Assembly (NCBI GenBank): GCA_000708835.1
Contig: DF237207.1
Location: 45,819-109,818 of the forward strand
Source of the DNA: Klebsormidium nitens
Taxonomy: Eukaryota > Streptophyta > Klebsormidiophyceae > Klebsormidiales > Klebsormidiaceae
Direction of reading: 5' to 3'
DNA: 64,000 nt
Position numbers and translations under genes: made by a program. A model generated the notes under the pieces. It did no database searches, was not told the origin of the DNA, and saw nothing but the letters and a program-made list of their open reading frames with translations. Positions 35,770 to 46,931 of the stretch are shown here, piece after piece (the stretch's first letter is position 1; every line of letters starts with the position of its first letter).

Positions 35770-35984
35770 CCATCTTGAAACGTGTGTGGGTTTTTCCGCA
35801 CACAATTTTGAGTGGCGCCAAAAGGGTGCAGCTTTCTTGCACCCCTTTTCTGGCCGAAGTTGAAAGGTGTGCGAAACTTTCCGCACGCCATTTTTCGCAA
35901 TCATAAAGGTGTGCGGATTTTCCCGCACTCCTTTTACGGTGGTCTTGAAAGGTGTGCGGATTTTCCACATCCAGTTTTCAGTGG
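35770..35984 (+). repeat. Higher-order duplicate block within the minisatellite, copy 2
   Basis: This is the 215-bp partner of 34053-34260 and forms the right end of the array. The repeats stop abruptly after CAGTGG at 35984 and ordinary intergenic sequence begins. Confidence 0.85.
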
Positions 35985-36828
35985 CTCAAGCTTTTTACAT
36001 GGACGTCCGCCATCAGGCGTTGACGCATGCGCACTGGGCATCAAATGTTGCTTCCGAAAAGGCATTTGAAGGACGCTCGTCCTTTTTCAATTGGCGGCCC
36101 GGGAAGGCGGGGGGCGTGCGCGCGGGGCGGACCACGTGAAGTAAATTTAACTGACAATGAATATATGACTGTCCCGTCACGTGCAATCCGACCGGTCTGA
36201 AACTACTCTAAGAGCCACCGTCCTGACAAAGAACTCGATTTGGAGAGCCGGTTACTGATCGAATGTCGAGCTAGGCAAGGGGCCTCGAGGATCCTTTGCA
36301 TGACGTCCCGGATAGATAGGCTCAAAACCTATAGCCGGCTGCATGTCAGCTGGCATCATGCGCTAATGGCCACAATCAGTCTACCATGCATTACGTGCGC
36401 ATGTATGCTTCACCTATATGGCGGGGGCCGCCCCATATAAAGGTCAAAGCTGCGAATCGGTGAGTTGTAGTATGCGGTCCTTTACATCAAATCAACGCAT
36501 GCATAATCCAAGCATTGGTATACATGTGTGTCCAAGGAAATAGGGCTAAGTTCCATTTGCAGCCGGATTGATGTCGTTCCTTACCGTGGACGGATGCCAT
36601 ATGCGGCACCGCCAGACGGTTCGTAGGGGATCTGTCAGAGAGATGCTAGGTCGTTGCTTTGCGGGGGGCCAGCGACTAACGTGAATAATGAAACCACCGC
36701 GGGCCATGGTGCCGTGATAAGCTGATGTAATGAGCAACGGTTGCCCTATTACCGCCACGCGCGCATGTTCTGCAGGCACCGTCGCTGACTCGCAATCAGT
36801 CTCACCAATTGCACCAATTGGATCAGAA
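35985..36828. other. Intergenic spacer between the minisatellite and MKS1
   Basis: An 844-bp spacer holding the 3' flank of the minus-strand MKS1 gene. Only short ORFs occur and none shows family resemblance. No structured element was recognised. Confidence 0.55.
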
Positions 36829-39800
36829 TTATGGCGGCGGCCTTTCAATGCTGTGTCCTTTCAGGGTTTCGCTCGCTTTCGCTTCAGCCAAGCGTTGCCG
36901 CGCGCGCTCTATCAGGGCGAAAGCGGACCTTTGCTTGGGTGGCTTCGTGGGGCTGAGGGACCGCGGGATGGCGTACCCAGAAGCAGCCAGAGGCTTGACG
37001 CGCCTGCACATGGAGTCGACAATGTCTGTTTTTGGAATATAACTTGAAATGAGGCGCTTGGGCACAAAACCGCACTTGAGCGTGAATCACATCAAACGGA
37101 TCAGCGGCGCTTCGCCAACGCAAATGTACATTGGGAAAGGATTTGACAGTCCTTTCAAACGGATGCACGCTGCTCACCTCTTGTGCAGCATGCTGCTCGT
37201 CCGGATTTTGACCTGCCCCGCAGGTTGCGTCCGGAAGCCGTACTTCGACAATACGGGCCCCGCCCAATCGACGGGTTGCCGGACGTACGTGACGTCGCGC
37301 AATTGCGGCCCCCCGCCCACGAAGAAGCTGTGCAACTGCTGCCGCACGGACCCCACGGGACGCCACGTGTCCACAACGTGCTCGCGCGTACCTGGGTATG
37401 ATGGAATAAACATTTTCCCGCACTTCAGACAGCGAATTGTCTGCGGAGAAAGGGGAACGTTCAAGGCAAGTAACTATGATCTCAAACTAACGCAGTCCTG
37501 TGTGCAGAGGACTTTCGTCCGTCGATTTGCGCAGTTGATAATAGCAAACAGGTTCCCAAGCATCTCAGATGAAAGATACTCAACCGACCTCTTCATTTTG
37601 CAGCCCGTTATCCTTTCAGCATGCCAGTTGTCGAAGACGAGCAGGCTCTATCTGAAGACCCGGAACAAGCATGCCGTGTTGACCTGGTCGCCCCGGGCTA
37701 ACCTGGGCAGTGGCCCGCGAGCGCGAGGTAGCCGTAGCCCTCAGGGCGGCAGCGGTCCCAGCGGTCGTAGGACGCCACGTGGAAGTACAGGATAGGCCAC
37801 GCCGCCGCGGGCTCCTTTTGCGCGGTGAGCTCCACCTCGAAAGGGTGCCCGAAGCACGCGAGCGACGTGGGCAGGTCGTCATCCGCAAAGTGCACGCGCC
37901 GGCCCACCGAGATCTGGGTGAAGCCGTGCAGCTGCGGCAGCCACTGCTCGCCTGGAGGCAGCAGAGACGTTGGCTGGTGAAAACAAGGTTGGGGCCGTAT
38001 TTCAGGGGAAGGAAAAATGCAACAAGCAAAGTCGGACGGGAACCAAGCTTGCAACTTTCAGCGGGCAGAAGGCGACCATGGCGCTCGGAGATAAGTAGAG
38101 TGTCTGCGCGAGGGCGAGGTCACCTGAAAATCAAACTGCGGGAATGGCAGGGTCCTCCTGAAAATCCATGAAGAAGTACGGAAAGAAAAGTATTCCCCGC
38201 TAAGACGCAGACCCCTATTGAGCGCTGGGGTCCCTTTCGACAGATTGAAGTGCGAGAGGCGTCAGGCCTGCTGCGGCGCATGCCTCACCGCACTCCCACA
38301 CCGTGTCGTCGTACTTGAGGTGATACTCCACAAACAGGCGGTCCCGCTGGAACGCCTTGGCGGCCACGATCTCGACGTTGAGCAGCAGCCGCACCGCGTC
38401 CGACGACGGGCCGGGGGGCGCCTCGAAGTCGCCCGCGCCCACCATGCGCCGCAGCCCAGCCGCCCTGCACAAACAAACATCCGTCGAAGACGGCCGAATC
38501 TTACATTCATTGCCTTTGCGCAGTGTTTCTGTCAGAGCGATCTCTGAAACTGAGCCCAGATGTCCAATCTATGTATCTGGGGCCTGCTCGAGCGAACCAC
38601 CTTGTGGGCCGAAAGTTTCCTGATGTGGACACGCATCGTGCTTGTTCGCAGCTGTCAAACGTCTGCAAAACGATTGCTACATGGCTACGAAGTCCCCATA
38701 GAAACGGTCAGGAGCCACGTGCTTAACAACCCTGTCCAGACGGCAGCAGAAGTGGCACGAACAGGCAGAGGGTAAGTTCGTGAGTCCCAAATACTGCCTC
38801 ACCGTGTAAGCAGCTCCTTTGCCAGCCTCTGTTGCCTCGCCTCCAATGTGCTGACGTCGTTGTTAGCTGCATTCTCCAGCGTGTACTCGAAGACGCCCCC
38901 CCCAGGAGCGACAAAACGGTACGGCGTGCCTCCGCTGGTGAAGCCCGGCTGCAAAACCACAGGCTCGGAACTTGTTTCGAAAACAGATGATTGCGCAGCA
39001 AGTCCTTCTGGAGAAGGGGGAGAACACATTGGTCACAGATGAGATCCACAAGTCTTCTCACGTCAAAACCGTTCTTTTAGATCGAACGGGGTCATGCCTG
39101 CATCTAGATTGCATCGTTCGCTTACCTTGACATCGAAGCTGCCGTTTGCATACGCCTTGATGCAGCAGAGCACCCTCCCCTCTTCGCCTGGTCCTTTCCA
39201 AGCCTCGTTGCTACTGCACAAGATGATCGAAAACGCCTGAGCATACGTTTAAGCTGATGAGACATTCCTTGTGACGATCTCCAGGACGTAGGTCGAGAAG
39301 AATATTCGAAATATCCACAATAAGATCGTGGTTGGCTATGTACAGAAAGGTAGGTCGAGGGAACTCAGGTCACAAGTAGACTGGCCTTGACAGTTGCTGC
39401 ATCTTTCCAACTCTTCCCAGCATCGAGGGCAAGTCCTTTGAGGAGAGGACAGCATTATGTTCGTGTACCTATATTGGGGCGATATCCCATCAAGTAACAC
39501 TGTTTGAAGCTCACCGCGCAGGACTCTTCGACTAGTGGCTGCTGCCTCACCTTTGTTCGTTGGCGTTGACTAGTATGTACATGGCCTGGTACTTGAACTC
39601 CCTTTTCGATTTCCTGCCAAACACCGACTCCACCAGGTGGCTGCTACCCTCTGATGCGGACGTCGTCACCGAGCTTTCTCGTTCCTGGACAACCAAAGTA
39701 GGTCAGCCTTCACAACGGACCCTCGACTATAAAGCTCGCCGGACGTAAGCACCTGCTCATCGTTTGGTATGAGAAGTGCTGACTTGGAAACATGTGTTGA

Positions 39801-40691
39801 CTAATCACTGCACGACCCTTCCTCAGCTACAATGGATCGATCTTGCTTTTGGCCTTTCACAAGCCGCACCATTTGTCCATTAAATGAATTGCGTCAAATG
39901 ATTTTCAAGGAAGGGCAGACCTTCTGTTGCTTTCCTTGAATTTCCCGCGCTTCCTCACCGCAGGCTTCATTTGTTCACTTTAGAGCTTTTCATCCAAAAA
40001 ACGTGCCACGCCCAGATTGGGCATCGTACGAAGATTCATTGTTCGAGTCAATTTGTAACCTCCATCGTAATGAAAACTCACCATGTCTTCCACAAAGCGG
40101 TCCGCATGGACGTACGTAAATAGCGGGGAACCACTGGTGCCTTCCGTATTTATAGCCGTTTTGTATCTACTCTCCAGGGCTGACAATGAGGCAGGGTCCG
40201 TTGCAAGCAGGTGCCGGACCTCCCTGGACAGGAGCCGAATCAAGGAGTGGATAACCTGTGATGCAATCATTGTGATCACTACAGAGCGATACACACATAC
40301 CAATCAAATCAGAGATTATTACGAGAGTGCAAGTGACTACAGAGTTGAAAGTCTCATCAGCAGAAAAAGAAACCTTGGCCATCCAAATCTTGAAGAGTTG
40401 CCCTCACCCGCTGCCAAAAACTTTCTCCTGCCAGTCAAAGGTGCGGGTGAGTGTCTGCCACATGGCACCATGGCTACCGCGGTCTGGAACGTCGGCCTTT
40501 GGGCTGGCGGGGGCTTCTCCAGCTGAAGGAGGAAGCGGCAGTTCTGCAGCCTCCGCAATGGGGGCTGCTCTTGGGGACCTCTGTTCGATAGGGCCACGGA
40601 TCTGCCTTGGTGCGCTGACTCTAGTTATGTTGACGCGTATTCGCAAGTTCTGTATAGGATCCGGAGATCGGTAGTGGACGGTAGTCTCCAT
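36829..40691 (-). CDS. MKS1: MKS1 orthologue, B9-domain ciliary transition-zone protein
   Basis: Predicted 535 aa in 9 exons, close to the roughly 560 aa of the animal protein. Minus-strand exons: 40691-40408, 40223-40082, 39684-39551, 39213-39126, 38948-38803, 38464-38289, 37951-37703, 37391-37178 and 37003-36829. All phases match. The N-terminus HYRSPDPIQNLRIRVNI and the later FDWQEKVF match the conserved start of MKS1. FTYVHADRF follows at about residues 130-140. The B9 domain covers about residues 275-475: LLLNVEIVAAKAFQRDRLFV, then WPILYFHVASYDRWDR, EGYGYLALAG, and WRPVGSV...FFVGGGPQLRDVTYVR. The C-terminus is a short basic helix (ALIERARQRLAEAKASETL). Known role: with B9D1 and B9D2, MKS1 forms part of the MKS module that gates the base of the cilium. 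It implies flagellated cells in the life cycle. The antisense Cys-rich frame at 37049-37795 is a shadow of the last exons. Confidence 0.91.
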
Positions 40692-42421
40692 AATGCTGTC
40701 ACGGGCTTACAAACCTGCACATCAAGAGTATCATTTTCACTCTGCTTTAGTGTTGCTTTTGTTGCATAAGTTTCCCATCTGCAATTAGAAGAAATGAGCT
40801 GACCACAATTGTGGTTCTTTCCGTTTATTATATTCTTGGGTCTCACTCAGGTTTTGGGCCACATTACATAAGTATCCTGCACAGAAGTTGTCTCATCAAC
40901 CGTCATGAAGTGTAAGTGCTCATGTAACAAGCTTTCAAGGTAAGTTTTTTACAACCCAATCTGCTCAACATTCGTCTGTTCAAATAGCAGCTCAGCCAGA
41001 CGCAATCAAGAAAGGCTTTCTTGAATCAGTTCCCGAATCATCTCTCCTGGGACTCTTGAGCTGAGGTAGGCTTGAATCATAATGCCCTGCGCTTTTCGAA
41101 CACTCACCTGGGTTTCACACGCATGTGCTGCAAGTCCTTCCAGCAGACCAGATGATTCTTTATCCCGCCGTAGATTTGTACCATCACGCTGGACCAAGGC
41201 TTGGCTCTTCCCCTGCCACTAGGCGCTTTCACCAGGCAAAACCACTGTATCCAATGACCCTTTGCCCTTTTTGGAACTGAGTGTCAAAGCTTTTCTCCCG
41301 AGCTGATTCACACCTAGATTGATATTTGGCATGCGAAGACACAATCTGCTTTCGGTGCCAAGACATCATTTGGTTGTTGGTCGATCCACGGCCACCAACT
41401 GCAAACACAAGATCTTAGTATGGTATTTGACACGGCACCCGATACAAGCATTTTAACAAAGTGCTGCCTGTGAGCTTTTTCATAAAGTATGGAGCTTCAT
41501 TTTCTACGTTGCGAAGGAAGGTATTCCTTCCAGCTCCTCTCTCACAGTAGCTTTCGGGGGCGCTAGTACTAGGCGCCAGGCCCAAAGTTGGTCATCTGCG
41601 CTTGTCTGTGCCCTGAGCTGTTGCCCTGTCTATAGCGCCAAATCATATAATGCATGCGCGCCCCTTCAAACCCTAATCTCAAGCGTATTCACACTGGTCA
41701 GGATTTGGCGCTTACAGTGGCTACTTCTACCACCCACAAAATCAGGGCGCAGCTATCCTGCTGCTCCGACTCAGTCCTACTGGCGCTTATGATCCTGAGA
41801 TGAGGCGCTCAGGAATCAGCAAAGGGCTTGAGAGAGGCGCGTGCCAAGGGTTTATTCAGATTGTGAGCTGACAGCAGCAGCAGCGGGGCAGCAGCGCTTG
41901 AGGAAATTCTGCGCAACATTGTAACCTACCTGGTTGCTGGTGCTCGATCCACATAAGTAAGTATTATGCGTTTGGCATCGCCGCACAAAGCAGACGGCAA
42001 CACTCACTTAAAGAGGAGCTCTGTTGCTCCCGAAGCCAACATGACTTTTGCTTTTGTTGGTTCAGGTTTGCCGATGTGGACTGGATCAGATACCTAATGC
42101 ATGCCAGTTTGAGTGGTTGTTATTGTTGATTGGGGTCCGAAACCTTCTATGTATAAGCTCTGAGCCAGAAAGCAGATGCAAGGGCCATTCTGCAAACGAT
42201 CTTCATATCTGAGGCAAAGCACCAAGTTGGAGTCTAAGGCGGACGGCATTGCTCAGTGTCTTGCTCAATAGTGAGACTCATAGTGGCACCGCAAATTAAT
42301 GTTCCAAAGCCTGAGGGTTGCAAATCTCTGCTACTCAAAAATACCTGGAGAGCTCACTGCAACCTTTGCCTCTCCAAAGTTGCAGTTCTCAACCAGCTTT
42401 CTACTGCAGGCTCTTGGGGGC
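40692..42421. promoter_or_regulatory. Divergent intergenic region between MKS1 and the RING-TRAF gene
   Basis: A 1.7-kb spacer between two divergent start codons, expected to hold both promoters and 5' UTRs. It includes a CAG-rich stretch near 41870-41900. The frame of the RING-TRAF first exon stays open back to an ATG at 42299. No other credible gene is seen. Confidence 0.45.
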
Positions 42422-45400
42422 ATGGATTCCTTCACTAGGTTTTGCAACTATGTAGGCTCGGGTTCGGAGCCAAGTTCAGGTATTGCCAGAATAACGCGCT
42501 CTGGCGAGGAACCAGCTAATCATGGCCCGCTCATACGACAAGGCCCACCACTGGCAGAGCGCATCCTGCTGATTGATAATGTGAAGCTTGAGTCGATAAG
42601 GTAAGAGGAAAGGCACAGAGCGGCAGGATGACTAGATTGGGCCCTCAGTCTTTCTAAATACGACGGCTTGATTCTTCCAGCGCAAGAATACAGGAGATCG
42701 TCGCTGACTTGGATCAGACTTGGATCAGATCGTAGGGAGCAGCGAAACATTGCTATGATGATGCAGAGTACCTTGAAGTCAGGGTCTTGAAGTTGTTGTA
42801 AAGTTTCAGCCCCGAGGCCCTTACAAGTGACACGATGGTTATGTCTTCTGCAGCTGTGAGCTCTGCCACCAGATCTTTGAGGAGCCAACTGTTGCGGGAA
42901 TGTGTGGCCATTGCTTTTGTAAGCCCTGCCTCGTCATCTACAAGAGCACGAAAAGCAGCCAGGGGTGTCCAACATGCGGAGCCAAGATATCCAAGTCGAG
43001 TGGGCTTCCAAATCGCAGCTTGTCAACAATCATCGACAGCCAGCGAAGGTTCTGTGTCAGCAGATACATCTATGACTGCTCCAGCAAGAAGTATGTGGAG
43101 GTAAGAAACCTCAAGTCTCAAGAGCAGAACTTCCGTAACTTTTTATCCCAAGTCAGAGGTCCCATTTCACCCGTCAGTTCGCTTTTACTACTACTCCTAC
43201 CAGCTCTTAGAAAATCGCAGAGTCCGTGCTGGACGTTGACTGCTGACATTGCACGCTTTTGATACTTAAGGCACTCTTTGTTGTCTTTTCCTGGTTTCTC
43301 TGCTTTGTATTGAGGGCAAAAAGACTTGCTAACCATCAATCAAGCTTAAGAGTATCTGTTGTGCTCCAAGGGTGGATCAGAGGATGCACAATGCATAACT
43401 GTCTAAGTTGTCGATCAGTAGAGCAGGTATTAGCCGGCTTTTTTCGTTCAATCTGGTTCTCAAGGTGTGCACGGCATGTCTGGAGTTCATCTGGCGACAA
43501 GGACCCGCAGCTAGCAAAATACTACTTCTGTCACAAGTGTTTGTCAGTAGAGGTTGTGAGGGACTAAAGTGGAGAGCTCTTTTGTTTCCATAATTCTCAA
43601 TCTCATCAACAGTCTGGCTGGCACTGAGAGTCTCGTGTCCTTTACTCTTGCAGCTGCAGGACGGGTGTATGTTCGTTGGTTCGTCTGACCAATTGGTGGA
43701 GCACGAGGTGGCGTGTCCCATGATGCCGGTGGAGTGCCCTCAGCGCAGCTGCAAGCGCCTTGTCTTGAGGAAGGACCTCGAGGAGCACCGCAAGGCGCAG
43801 TGCTGGCTCCAGTGCGAACAGTGCGGGCTCGACATCCAGATAGGTCTCCAGGAGAAGCATCTCAAGGTACCGTTCGTAATCTGGTGGCTGCAGATGCCAG
43901 ACCGCTCTGCTGTTACTTTAGTATCAGCCCTGCATTCCAATGCTTCTTTATCCAAACCGATACGATAGGAGCGGGTTCATCCAGCAGCTACTGAGAGCGA
44001 AGCGGGTCGAAAACTGCTCTTCTTGCCGAATCTGTGTCGCGCAGCTGAGAGTCACCCATGTTGGCCTTTTCCATTGACAGCTGTATCGAGTTCTATCCTA
44101 GTCCCTCTTATATCCTGCAGGGACTGGAACAAGTTGCTCCATCAGCAATCTGTTCTGTGCAACCAGCCTGGACCTTGTTGGGCCATCTGTGCTATGTCAG
44201 TCGTTCCGTAACTTTCTGACCCGGTTTTTCGCTGCTAACAGGACGAGTGCCCGGAGACGAAATTTGGCTGTCCAAGGAGCGATATCGGGTGCCACATCGT
44301 CCTCAAGCGAAGAGCCCAGGGGAAGCACTTGGAGTCATGCCCGTACGAGCGGTATCGAATGGACATCGAAGCGCTGCGGCAAAGCCTGAGAGACAAGGAG
44401 GAAGAGGTCAGTGCCTGCCTCCCATATCGCTCTTACATCCTTTGTACCCGGGCGCATTCCAGGGCTCTATTCATACTCCGCTCGGTAAGGGGTCCTTTCT
44501 ACTGTCTGTCCAAGGAAAGGGCGGCTCATTGAACCTATCATCTAGCGGTGATGCTCTTACTTCTCGTGCCTGCGATTTCTATTATGATTCAAGAGGGAGC
44601 TTGCCACAGAACCTGCCGACAATCCTCACTGCGTTTTGACTTCCTAAGGGGATGATTTTGGATTTGACAATCCGACTTTTTGACTGAGTGACAGTAGTAA
44701 GGTCTGGTACTTTACGCTTTCCAGGACGCGCCTTCGGTGTCAGTCTCGGTAGACTGGAGATTATTGGTGATCATGTCAGAAACAGTAGCTCCTCCCGGTT
44801 TCAACAGCACTCATAGTTTGTGGCACCCAGGAAGCACGGTCTAATCGAGGCCGTCCAGCAAAGTCTTTGCGGAAAGTTAGTAGGGCCGCAACGGCGCCTG
44901 CAATCGTATTGTCGACGGTAGAACCTGAGGATTGCCAACGAACCAGTCGTTTTGGGGTCAAGGCTTGCTTAGTTGAATGTGAAGGTCTTCGTGGTCTTTT
45001 TCCTTTTTAAGGTGGTCAAAGAGGGCTCATCCTCCTCCTTTTGGTGCTTGCAGATTGCTCGGCTTCGGGGCAAGACGGAACCCACCGGAGGCGATCGGAA
45101 ACGGGAGCTCAATGGTGTCTCTTCGGATGAAGAGACTCCCTCAAAAAGGGCGAAGACGAGGGAAGTCCAGGTATGGAAATTTACGGAGCAGCACGAGCAC
45201 GTGGCCGTCTCGCCAGACAACGGAGAGCAGCCAGGGGACGTGCGAAAGCTTCTGACGCATATGGTAGGGTCGGTGGAGGGAGTGCTGCTATCAGGGATGA
45301 ATAAGATCACGGCCCGTATTCACAAATGCGAGGCGAAAGTGACGGATTTGGAGGCATTGTTTCAGCAAAGAGAATCTGGTAGAGAGGGTCTTTCAAGCTA

Positions 45401-46931
45401 CGAAGTGACGGCCAAGGCAACCGGCAAGCATATGGTAACCGAAGGAGCGAGCAAGGCGCGAGATGAGACAGCAGGACAGACTAGGACGGAGGTCAAGACT
45501 GTGCCGAATGGTTCTCTGGCCGCTGAGAAGGTAGAGGAGCCAGTCCGCTCGACAGGGAGGGTTATCGTCTTTAAGAAGGGGCGATCGGCTGAGACCGAAG
45601 GTGCTGCGGGAACTCAGGGGCCCAAAAAGCTCAGGAGCGACGAGGTCCCGTCAGTTCTGAAAGTAGTGAAAAAGGAGCCGTTTACAGCAGTCGAGCAGGA
45701 TCCGGGCAAGGAGAGAGCGGAAGGAAACGGCAATGGCAGCCAGCTTCGAGAAGTGAAGAAAGAGCGGAGTCCTTCGATGGCGCGTACTCTGGGGGGTCGG
45801 ACTTCAGAGGAGCGAGTAGTGCCAGGTCGTACGGAATCGGAGCGTAAGGCGGGGCGAAGTCTGGAAGGGCGTTTGGAGAGGGCCAAGTCGGAGCAGAGGT
45901 CCAATCGTGATGGGAAGACGGATCGCGATCTGGAGCGGAGGGAAGAAAGCAAGCCACGCTGGAGGTTAGGACAAGTGGGACATCGAGAGTATGACAGGAG
46001 GCCGGCACATGAATTAGAGCAAGAGCAAGGGCGCGAGAGGAGAGTGAGACACGATGTGCACCGCAGGCTTGAGGAACCAGGGTCCGCCAGCAGCGGCTTC
46101 CACGTGGCGAGCCATGAGCATGGCCAGCATGCGGAAGCATCGTCTCCAAAGGTTGACAGAGACTTCCCGGCGCACCCCAGCATCCGGTGCCTCTCCTTCT
46201 GGTTCCGCGCAATTGACGTCGTCTCGCGGATGCTGAGTCACCCGACGCCCACGCAGGGGCGGTTCATCAGCTCCGTGGTGGGGATCCTGCAGGAAATGCA
46301 GCAGGGGCAGGACTTCCGCGCCCTCTTCCAGCCGAGCAGCAACCTAGAAATGCTAGAGGCGCTCCGACAGCTGGACGAGCGGGTGCAGTGCCTGATTGAC
46401 GGCCGAGTCGACTACTCGCCGGAGGCGACCAGGGCCTGGAACATGGCCATGGATTCGATCCCAGAGGGGGTTCTCGTGTACGATAACTGGTCGCTCATCA
46501 AGCTGGAGAAGTTCGTGATGAACAAGCAGGGGGGCATGAAGTACGATAGGCGGTTCAACGACGAGCTTCGGCGCGCGATTGAGCAGGAAAAGCAGAAACC
46601 CAATCTCCCGCTCAAACAAAGCGTCCTCCTGAACTCAAACGACGTGTCTCCCAGTGGATCGGATTCGCGGCCCCCCGGTTTTCAGGACCGAGTCCCCTTT
46701 CAACCACCCGAGAGGCCTTTCCTTGACCGGGTCGGGCCGAGGCCAGGTGGCCGGTTTGATCCCCCGAACCGAGACTTCAGGCGCCCGCGAGACATGTCGC
46801 CAACACCTTCTTTCCGGCCTAGCGTAAAGGACAGAATCCTGGACCCCCGCGACACACGGAGGCAGAATGATGCCGGATCCTTTGTGAATCGTAGGTCGCC
46901 ACGCTATTCAGTCTTCGACTTGGATATGTGA
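42422..46931 (+). CDS. RING and TRAF-type zinc-finger protein, predicted E3 ubiquitin ligase
   Basis: Predicted 893 aa in 5 exons: 42422-42600, 42854-43100, 43654-43866, 44242-44406 and 45054-46931. The RING finger is a complete C3HC4: C61-C64-C77-H79-C82-C85-C98-C101. TRAF-type zinc fingers follow (CMFVGSSDQLVEHEVACP, then CEQCGLDIQIGLQEKHL and CPRSDIGCHIVLKRRAQGKH), then a short helix RQSLRDKEEEIARLRGK that spans the last junction. The remaining roughly 600 aa are mostly charged and disordered, with a folded-looking segment (PSIRCLSFWFRAIDVVSRML to NKQGGMKYDRRFNDELRRAI) of unknown family. Role inferred: substrate-binding E3 ligase, possibly nuclear given many Lys/Arg clusters such as PSKRAKTR. 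The upstream in-frame ATG at 42299 could add 41 residues. The acceptor of exon 3 is ambiguous between 43653 and 43659. Confidence 0.83.

Larger units (their letters stand above)
33605..35984 (+). repeat. Hairpin-forming minisatellite array (unit of about 84 bp)
   Basis: About 2.4 kb of degenerate tandem repeats. The consensus unit has two alternating palindromes. Hairpin A is AAAGGTGTGCGG, a 6-nt loop (ATTYTC), then CCGCACGCCTTT: a 12-bp stem including one G-T wobble. An example is at 35079-35108. Hairpin B is AAAGGGGTGCA, a 7-nt loop (GCTTTCT), then TGCACCCCTTT: an 11-bp perfect stem. An example is at 34691-34719. The spacers are TTCAGCGGCGCC after A and about TCTGGCGGTCTTG after B. The unit is about 84 bp, a multiple of 3 with few stop triplets, which explains long spurious ORFs on both strands. 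The left end has an 8-bp stem version at 33630-33650. Arms and loops diverge between copies, and module B is missing in places. No target-site duplication or transposase was found. Function unknown. Confidence 0.9.

Noticed and set aside
33605-35984. CRISPR-like array
   Set aside because: There are no constant repeats with unique spacers, the repeats diverge and abut, no cas genes are present, and the context is eukaryotic.
37049-37795. 248-codon Cys-rich frame on the plus strand
   Set aside because: It is antisense to the last exons of MKS1, whose minus-strand exons match the B9 domain with correct splice phases. The cysteines come from the opposite strand's codons.
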